29,416 nt of DNA from Actinomycetes bacterium (GTDB lineage Bacteria > Actinomycetota > Thermoleophilia > Solirubrobacterales > 70-9), in contig JAEZIQ010000160.1 of assembly GCA_023436605.1 (NCBI GenBank), forward strand, positions 1 to 29,416, read 5' to 3'. Within the stretch, counting starts at the first letter, position 1; each line of letters opens with the position of its first letter. This document shows positions 24,254-29,416 of the stretch, one piece after another. Under the pieces are notes generated by a model. It did not search any database and had not been told where the DNA came from. It was given only the letters and a program-made list of their open reading frames with translations. Made by a program: the position numbers and the translations under genes.

Positions 24254-25567
24254 CTACCCTCGCGCCTTTCGTCCGGCCGCCATCAGGAGGTGGATCAGGA
24301 CACCCAGACCGAGCAGGGCCAGACCCCGGAGCCAGACCTCATGGCTTTGCTGGGTGAGGAGAACGATGCAGGAAATGACGGCGAGGACGGGGAAGACGCC
24401 GGGGATCGTGAAGTGCTCATGCTCGACCTCGTCCCGGCGCAGTACCAGCACCGCGACGTTGGTGCTGAGGAAGACGAAAAGGAGAAGCAGGACGACCGTT
24501 TCGGCCAGGGTCGCCAGGTCACCCAGGAAAGTGAGCACGATCGCCAAACCGGTAGTGACCGCGATCGCAGCCCACGGGGTTCGGCGGCCCGGCAGAACCG
24601 CCCGGAGAGGGGAGGGCAGGAGGTGCTCGTTGGCCATTCCGTAGGCCATGCGGCTGGACATGATCATGGTCAGCAGGGCTCCGTTCGCGACCGCAACCAG
24701 GGCGATGGCGCTGAAAACCTTGTCGGGGATCCCGATCCCGCTCACGTCGACCACCGTCAAGAGCGGACCGGTGGATTCGTTGAGCTGGGCGACCGGAACG
24801 GTGGCCGAGGCCGCCACACCGACCACCATGTAGATGATGCCGGCGGTGATGAGCGCGCCGAACAGGGCCTTGGGGTAGACCCGGGAAGGATCCTCGATCT
24901 CCTCCGCGACATTGGCCGTCGTCTCGAAACCGACGAATGAGTAGAAAGCCAGGATCGCGCCGGCAAAGATGGCGGGAATCGCGGCCTTCTCGTCGTTCAG
25001 GTCAAAAGCCCGCCCGGCATCACCGTTGCCCTCCGCGAAGAAGTAGCAGGCCGCCACGATGACCAGCAGCAGTCCGGTCAACTCGATCAGGGTCATCACG
25101 ACGTTTGCCCGCATCGACTCCCGGATTCCCCTCGCGTTGAGGGCCCCGATCACGAGCAGGAAAATCACCGCGCCGAGGTCCTCGGAGATGTCGACGAAGG
25201 TCTGGAGGTACTCGCCCGAGAACGCGTGGGCGAGACCGGCCGCGCTGACCACGCCGGCCGCCAGCATCGAGTAGCCGACCAGGAAGGAGAGGAGAGGCGA
25301 ACCGTAGGCGCGTTCCGCGTACACGGCAGATCCACCAGCCTTCGGATACTTGGTTACGAGTTCGGCATAGGAGCCTGCGGTCAGAAGGGCAAGGGATAGC
25401 GCGACGAGCATCGGCGCCCAGATCGCGCCGCCAACCTCTCCTGCGACCTCCCCGACCAGCGCATAGATCCCGGCACCGAGGACGTCCCCGAGTACGAACA
25501 GAAAGAGCAGCTTTCCCGTGATCGCCCGTCTAAGTCGCGGCTCTTCCGGCTCAGTCGAAGCTTCCAT
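24254..25567 (-). CDS. APC-superfamily amino acid permease
   Basis: A 437-aa polytopic transporter with about 12 membrane helices. The first helix has the APC motif GDVLGAGIYALVGEVAG (about 27-43), and PKAGGSAVYAERAYG (75-89) and SFVGFETTANVAEEIEDPSR follow, as in amino acid transporters of this superfamily. The substrate is unknown, perhaps an amino acid or polyamine. There is no ribosome site; a sigma-B-like -10 ends 11 nt before the ATG. It is upstream of topoisomerase IB in one operon and divergent from the aldose 1-epimerase gene. Confidence 0.9.
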   Translation of the reverse strand: MEASTEPEEPRLRRAITGKLLFLFVLGDVLGAGIYALVGEVAGEVGGAIWAPMLVALSLALLTAGSYAELVTKYPKAGGSAVYAERAYGSPLLSFLVGYSMLAAGVVSAAGLAHAFSGEYLQTFVDISEDLGAVIFLLVIGALNARGIRESMRANVVMTLIELTGLLLVIVAACYFFAEGNGDAGRAFDLNDEKAAIPAIFAGAILAFYSFVGFETTANVAEEIEDPSRVYPKALFGALITAGIIYMVVGVAASATVPVAQLNESTGPLLTVVDVSGIGIPDKVFSAIALVAVANGALLTMIMSSRMAYGMANEHLLPSPLRAVLPGRRTPWAAIAVTTGLAIVLTFLGDLATLAETVVLLLLFVFLSTNVAVLVLRRDEVEHEHFTIPGVFPVLAVISCIVLLTQQSHEVWLRGLALLGLGVLIHLLMAAGRKARG

Positions 25568-25578
25568 TTCGTGGCTTG

Positions 25579-25603
25579 GTACCCCGATCGGAACTTTTCG
25601 AAC
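25579..25603 (-). promoter_or_regulatory. Stress-sigma-type promoter of the APC permease-topoisomerase IB operon
   Basis: Read on the minus strand: GTTCGA (25598-25603), a 13-nt spacer and GGGTAC (25579-25584). Its -35 overlaps that of the divergent promoter through the palindrome TTCGAA. Confidence 0.7.
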
Positions 25604-25620
25604 GCCGTCGGGAGGGGTAA
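25596..25620 (+). promoter_or_regulatory. Stress-sigma-type promoter of the epimerase-Zwf operon
   Basis: TTTCGA (25596-25601), a 13-nt spacer and GGGTAA (25615-25620). It shares TTCGAA with the divergent permease promoter. The predicted epimerase start (ATC, 25630) is 9 nt after the -10. Confidence 0.5.
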
Positions 25621-25629
25621 GTTTCTGAG

Positions 25630-26547
25630 ATCGAACCGAGACCTCCCTCAGGCGCGCAGTACGAGATCACTTTCGAGCGGCAGGTCGCGACCGTGGTCGA
25701 AGTCGGCGGCGGCATCCGGACTTACGAGGTCGATGACCGACCCGTCCTCGATCCCTTTCCCGTGGACCGCATCTGCGATGGCGCGCACGGGGCCCCGCTC
25801 GTACCCTGGCCCAACCGGCTCGACCGGGGGCGCTACGAATTCGATGGCCGAAGCTTCCAGCTGCCCCTGACCGAGCCTGAACAGGACAACGCGATCCACG
25901 GCTTCCTGCGCTGGGTGCCCTGGTCGGTTCGGGAACGCCAGGAGTCGATGGTTTCGATGGAGACCGTAGTCGCTCCCCGGCCGGGCTACCCATTTTCGTT
26001 GGAAGTCTCCGTCACCTATGAACTCGGAAGTTCCGGCCTCACGGTCAGGACCGAGATCGCCAACACCGGAGGAGAACGCTGCCCGGTCGGACACGGGCAG
26101 CACCCCTATCTTTCGGCCGGAGGCGGATTGATCGACGATTGCCTGCTCGAGCATCCGGGCCGAACGAGGATCCTTACCGACGAACGCCAGCTGCCGGCCG
26201 GCCGGGAGGATGTCAGCGGCACCGATTTCGACTTCGCCGATGCCAGAGAGATCGGGAACGCCGAGATCGATTTTGCTTTCACCGATCTCCGTCGTGATGC
26301 GGACGGCAGGGCGTGGACCAGATTGACCGGACCCGACGGGGCGTGCGCGGCGATCTGGGTCGACGAGTCCTACCCGCTGGTCGAGCTCTACACCGGCCAC
26401 ACGCTTGCAGCCAGCCGGGCGAGAAGGGGTCTCGGCACCGAACCGATGACCTGCGCCCCGGATGCCTTCAACAACGGTGAGGGGCTGATCTGCCTGGAAC
26501 CCGGAGAAGCCACGTCGGCGACCTGGGGAGCCACCCTGGAGCGCTGA
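25630..26547 (+). CDS. Aldose 1-epimerase family protein with an atypical start
   Basis: About 305 aa. It interconverts alpha and beta anomers of unphosphorylated aldoses (galactose mutarotase fold). Visible motifs are PWPNRLDRGRYEFDG, NAIHGFLRW, GHGQHPYLS and a late VELYTGH with the catalytic Glu. The first conventional start is GTG 25693, but the 63 bp before it encode PPSGAQYEITFERQ and VATVVEVGGG, the normal family N-terminus. No ATG, GTG or TTG lies in frame between the stop at 25618 and 25693; the only initiator-like codon is ATC at 25630, 9 nt after the sigma-B-like -10, where leaderless starts sit in neighbouring genes. It may be an ATC start, a mutated ATG or a sequence error. zwf follows after 3 bp. 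Confidence 0.78.
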   Translation: MEPRPPSGAQYEITFERQVATVVEVGGGIRTYEVDDRPVLDPFPVDRICDGAHGAPLVPWPNRLDRGRYEFDGRSFQLPLTEPEQDNAIHGFLRWVPWSVRERQESMVSMETVVAPRPGYPFSLEVSVTYELGSSGLTVRTEIANTGGERCPVGHGQHPYLSAGGGLIDDCLLEHPGRTRILTDERQLPAGREDVSGTDFDFADAREIGNAEIDFAFTDLRRDADGRAWTRLTGPDGACAAIWVDESYPLVELYTGHTLAASRARRGLGTEPMTCAPDAFNNGEGLICLEPGEATSATWGATLER

Positions 26548-26550
26548 GCG

Positions 26551-27939
26551 ATGCCACACGACCAGACCTTCCTGATTCTCGGTGCTTCCGGTGACCTGAC
26601 CGCCCGGCTGCTCTTGCCCGGACTCGCGTCCCTGGCTGATTCGGGGCAGAGCGGTGATCTGCTTCTGATCGGAAGCAGCCGGGTGGACATGGACGAGGAG
26701 GAGTGGCGGGGGCTGGTGCGGGATTCGGTCGGAGCCGGTGGCGACGCGAGTTCGAAACTGATCGACTCCACCTTCTACGTACAGGCCGATGTCACTGTCG
26801 CGACCCAATTGAAAGGGCTGCTGGAGCGGGTCGAGGGTGAGCTGATCATCTATTTCGCGCTCCCGCCCGAGGTTTCGATCAAAGCCTGCGAGGCACTACG
26901 GGAAATCGGCTGCCCGCCGGGCACCAGACTGGCGATCGAGAAACCTTTCGGCCGGGACGAAGAAACCGCGGCGGCCTTCAACGAACTTCTCACCGGGATC
27001 GTCCCCGAGAGCCAGATCTTCCGGGTCGATCATTTCCTCGGGCTCTCGACGGTGCTCAACATCGTCGGCCTGAGGTTCGCAAACCGTGTGCTCGAACCGG
27101 TGCTCAACTGCCATCATGTCGAGAGTGTCGAGATCATCTGGGACGAAGATCTGGCTCTCGAGGGTCGGGCCGGTTACTACGACCGGGCCGGGGCCCTGAT
27201 CGACATGATCCAGAGTCACCTGCTTCAGGTCACTGCGGTGCTGGCGATGGAACCGCCACCGGCAATCAACGCGGTCGAGGTTCGCGATGGCACGGCCCGG
27301 GTCCTTCGTGCCACCTCGGTGAGAGATGGCGATCCGGTCCGATTCAGCCGCCGGGCCCGGTATACCGCCGGAGAAGTCGACGGTCGCGCGCTCCCCTCAT
27401 ACCAGGACGAGGAAGGAGTCGACCCGGACCGGGAGACTGAAACTCTGGCCGAAGTCACGCTCGAGGTGAACACGTGGCGTTGGGCGGGAGTCCCCTTCCT
27501 GCTTCGGTCCGGCAAGGCGCTAGGTAACCCGCGGAAGGAGGCGATCATCAATTTCCGAAAGCCGGAAAGGACGCCCGACGGGTTCACGGGGACCAGCAGC
27601 CGCAACCGGTTGCGGATCGGGCTTGGGTTCGGAGCGGACACATTGCGGTTCGAGCTTTCGGTCAACGGTCCCGGGGATCCCCGGCAGCTTGAGTTGGCGA
27701 CGATGGAAACGGAACTGGGCGAGGGGCACCTCTCGGAGTACGGCGAAGTGCTCAAGGGTGTGCTCGACGGCAACCCGACCCTCTCGGTCAGGGGCGACGC
27801 CGCCGTGGAGTGCTGGCGGATCATCGCGCCGGTTCGCAAGGCCTGGAGCGAGGATCTGGTCCCGCTTGAGGAATACCCGGCTGGATCGGACGGACCGGCC
27901 GGCTGGCCCGATTCGGTGAGTCCGGGATCAGTCCACTGA
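26551..27939 (+). CDS. Divergent glucose-6-phosphate dehydrogenase-like protein
   Basis: A 462-aa protein of the Zwf family. The Rossmann motif GASGDL is at 11-16, EKPFG at 130-134, and the active-site motif reads RVDHFLGLS at 158-166, with catalytic-pair Asp160-His161; a later IQSHLLQ has the general-base His and RSGKAL keeps a substrate Lys. The usual RIDHYLGKE motif has Lys where Leu165 stands here, and the Lys of the N-terminal KRKL segment is also replaced (TARLLL). Both normally contact G6P. The enzyme may therefore use another sugar or be weakly active. It is in an operon with aldose 1-epimerase, and its 3' end overlaps that of the convergent pfkB-like gene by 12 bp. Confidence 0.82.
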   Translation: MPHDQTFLILGASGDLTARLLLPGLASLADSGQSGDLLLIGSSRVDMDEEEWRGLVRDSVGAGGDASSKLIDSTFYVQADVTVATQLKGLLERVEGELIIYFALPPEVSIKACEALREIGCPPGTRLAIEKPFGRDEETAAAFNELLTGIVPESQIFRVDHFLGLSTVLNIVGLRFANRVLEPVLNCHHVESVEIIWDEDLALEGRAGYYDRAGALIDMIQSHLLQVTAVLAMEPPPAINAVEVRDGTARVLRATSVRDGDPVRFSRRARYTAGEVDGRALPSYQDEEGVDPDRETETLAEVTLEVNTWRWAGVPFLLRSGKALGNPRKEAIINFRKPERTPDGFTGTSSRNRLRIGLGFGADTLRFELSVNGPGDPRQLELATMETELGEGHLSEYGEVLKGVLDGNPTLSVRGDAAVECWRIIAPVRKAWSEDLVPLEEYPAGSDGPAGWPDSVSPGSVH

Positions 27940-28785
27940 GAGATCCAGCGCTTCGAGGTCTTTCGCGGTAGCCTGGCCGCTGTAGGGTCCCCGGCCCTGA
28001 AGGTTGGAGGCGCCACAGAGCGCCCCGATCTTGACCGCTTCGTTCAGTGGCAGGCCCAGACCCAGGCCGAAGGTTAGTCCCGCGGCAAAGGAGTCACCGG
28101 CCCCGTAGCTGTCGACCGGCTCGGAGGCCAGCGGAGCCGCCTCGAATTCCTCCGTCTCGCCATTCGACATGGTGATCGTTCCGCCCCGCGGACCATCGGT
28201 CATGACTACGGCCAGGGGGCCAGACTGGAATTTCCCCGGGTCGAATATTTCTCCGGCGTCGTTCCGGCTCGCGACCAGCACGTCGACCGAGCTCCCGGCC
28301 TCCCAGATCGCCTCGGCGGCCCGGATGGTCGCGACGACCTGTCGGGCCTTCCGGGCGGCGTCCACTCCGCTTGAGTCGGTGGCCGTCACATACACCGCGT
28401 CGCAATCCGCGAGTTGATCCCACGGAAGTTCCTCGTCGCTGCCCAAAGGGCTGAGACGGGGACCCAGAGTCGTGATCGTTCGTTCACCGGACTCCTCGAC
28501 AAAGACGAAGGCCCGCCTTTGCGGCACCGGCCTCCGCACGGCGTAAACCTCGACCCCGAATCTGCGGAGTTCGGGTACGACCGTGTCGGCAATCTTGTCG
28601 TTGCCGATTGCAGTGATGAAGAGACAGGACCCGGCAAGTTTGGCCAGCTGCACGGCGGCGACGGCTCCGCCTCCCCCGAGATCGTCCCAGGAAGCCAGAG
28701 CATGAACGATCTCCCCGGATCGAGGCAGATGGTCCACCAAGGCGAACTCGGCGCACTCGACGTGGCCCACGACAGCTACCTTCAC
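27928..28785 (-). CDS. PfkB-family carbohydrate/nucleoside kinase
   Basis: A 285-aa ribokinase-like (PfkB) kinase. The N-terminal GGGGAVAAVQLAKLAG region (about 40-55) forms the substrate lid. The C-terminal signature DSYGAGDSFAAGL holds the catalytic Asp and anion hole; VASRNDAGEI is at the ATP-side loop. The substrate is unknown; ribose, fructose or a nucleoside are options. GTG 28785 is chosen because AGGAGG lies 8 nt upstream and VKVAVVGH is a normal first strand; an ATG at 28809 is upstream of that site. It is convergent with zwf (stops overlap) and divergent from the helical gene at the window end. Confidence 0.88.
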   Translation of the reverse strand: MKVAVVGHVECAEFALVDHLPRSGEIVHALASWDDLGGGGAVAAVQLAKLAGSCLFITAIGNDKIADTVVPELRRFGVEVYAVRRPVPQRRAFVFVEESGERTITTLGPRLSPLGSDEELPWDQLADCDAVYVTATDSSGVDAARKARQVVATIRAAEAIWEAGSSVDVLVASRNDAGEIFDPGKFQSGPLAVVMTDGPRGGTITMSNGETEEFEAAPLASEPVDSYGAGDSFAAGLTFGLGLGLPLNEAVKIGALCGASNLQGRGPYSGQATAKDLEALDLSVD

Positions 28786-28873
28786 TTGGGCTACCTCCTG
28801 GGAGGGCATGAAGGTCAATATATCCCTGCGCATACCTCGTTCCCGACCTTCTCCGCGGGGACCGTGAATCGGC

Positions 28874-28899
28874 GTCTGAAGATGGCCGTGACGGGGTAC
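28874..28899 (+). promoter_or_regulatory. Stress-sigma-type promoter of the helical protein at the window end
   Basis: GTCTGA (28874-28879), a 14-nt spacer and GGGTAC (28894-28899). A leader with AAGGAGG (28925-28931) follows. Confidence 0.6.
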
Positions 28900-28938
28900 C
28901 GCCCAAGGCGGCAGCCCCAACCACAAGGAGGTCATTCA

Positions 28939-29416
28939 ATGGCTGAGATAACCACCGTCGAAGAGAAGCTCGCAGAGGTCACCGGTCTCGCTCAGGCGTC
29001 GCAAGGTGCGGTCGACAGGGTCACGGCTCTGGTCGACGATCAAGACGTCACTAACGCGCTGGAGAAGATGAAGAAGGAAGCCGAAGAGACCGAGCAGCGC
29101 TGCACATCGATCATTGACAAGCGGGAAGGCAAGAAGACCGCGATTCTCGACAAGGCCCGGGAAACCAAACAGGAAGCCACGGAGATGATGTCGACCTATC
29201 TCGACCGCGACTCCGACGGGCTCGACGGACTCGAGTTCATGACGATGGCGGAGGCCGGCGAAGTCGGCCACTGGGCGATTCTCGGCAAGCTCAGCGAGCG
29301 AACCGGCGAAGCCGAACTGGAGGAACTCGTTGACTGGGCGCTTCCGATCCAGGAACGTCATCTCGCCGAGGTCCGCGAGGGTTCGTTGACTCTGGCCTCC
29401 CAGGTCGATCCGGAGT
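28939..29416 (+). CDS. Helical protein, possibly ferritin-like (partial, runs off the window)
   Basis: At least 159 aa; no stop is reached before the window ends. The start ATG follows AAGGAGG. The first 75 residues look like a coiled coil rich in Glu, Lys and Ala (KMKKEAEETEQRC). Later residues contain two EVGHW/ERHL-type E-x2-H or E-x-H pairs (about 112-115 and 143-145) in helices, a pattern seen in ferritin-like YciE/DUF892-type stress proteins. That family call is tentative because the C-terminus is missing. It has a sigma-B-like promoter and is divergent from the PfkB kinase gene. Confidence 0.6.
   Translation, partial: MAEITTVEEKLAEVTGLAQASQGAVDRVTALVDDQDVTNALEKMKKEAEETEQRCTSIIDKREGKKTAILDKARETKQEATEMMSTYLDRDSDGLDGLEFMTMAEAGEVGHWAILGKLSERTGEAELEELVDWALPIQERHLAEVREGSLTLASQVDPE

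Noticed and set aside
28786..28873. Stress-type promoter for the PfkB gene on the minus strand
   Set aside because: GGGATA and AGGTAT occur here, but neither has a GTTT-like box at the right distance.

Overview
The window is a GC-rich bacterial chromosome segment with densely packed genes; no gap between genes exceeds 160 bp. No rRNA, tRNA, CRISPR array, insertion sequence or phage gene was seen. A Ku/LigD end-joining cluster, a bacterial-type topoisomerase IB, an F420-type LLM oxidoreductase, a DUF6328 protein, a CsoR/CopA copper operon and the promoter types point to an actinobacterium. Thermoleophilia (Solirubrobacterales-like) is my best guess; this is inference, not a database result.

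Layout. 1-5.9 kb: a GabD1-type aldehyde dehydrogenase (-), a CsbD-like stress protein, DUF2277 plus an alpha/beta hydrolase, an MBL-fold hydrolase (-), and a secreted Vps62-like domain fused to a polytopic membrane domain. 5.9-7.9 kb: a TetR regulator divergent from a crotonase, then a small membrane protein overlapping a SUI1/YciH gene. 7.9-11.6 kb: a copper operon (His-rich anchored protein, CopA, CsoR) behind a promoter whose spacer is a CsoR-type palindrome. 11.6-13.5 kb: a secreted protein, an AraC/VOC pair and a two-CBS protein. 13.5-17.6 kb: end joining, with stand-alone LigD-type polymerase and ligase genes (-) divergent from tandem ku1-ku2 (+), followed by a small Rho_N-domain protein resembling the Ku2 tail. 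17.6-23.2 kb: an LLM oxidoreductase, a UspA-like membrane protein, a PfpI/DJ-1 protein, DUF6328, a cysteine hydrolase, and an SDR-zinc ADH operon. 23.2-25.6 kb: an APC permease and topoisomerase IB operon. 25.6-28.8 kb: aldose 1-epimerase, a divergent G6PD-like protein, and a convergent PfkB kinase. The window ends inside a helical, possibly ferritin-like gene.

The main discovery is regulatory. At least thirteen intergenic sites match a stress-sigma (sigma-B/sigma-F class) promoter, roughly GNTT-N(14-16)-GGGTA(C/T/A/G). Four gene pairs carry back-to-back divergent copies: ligD/ku, LLM/UspA-like, DUF6328/cysteine hydrolase and APC-topoIB/epimerase-Zwf. In several genes the -10 lies only 9-12 nt from the start codon, so those mRNAs should be leaderless or nearly so. 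A second promoter class (TANNNT about 6-7 nt before the start) fits leaderless housekeeping-type transcripts. Taken together the window looks like a stress-response regulon: break repair, topology, redox and aldehyde detoxification, and small stress proteins under one alternative sigma factor. The sigma factor itself is not in the window.
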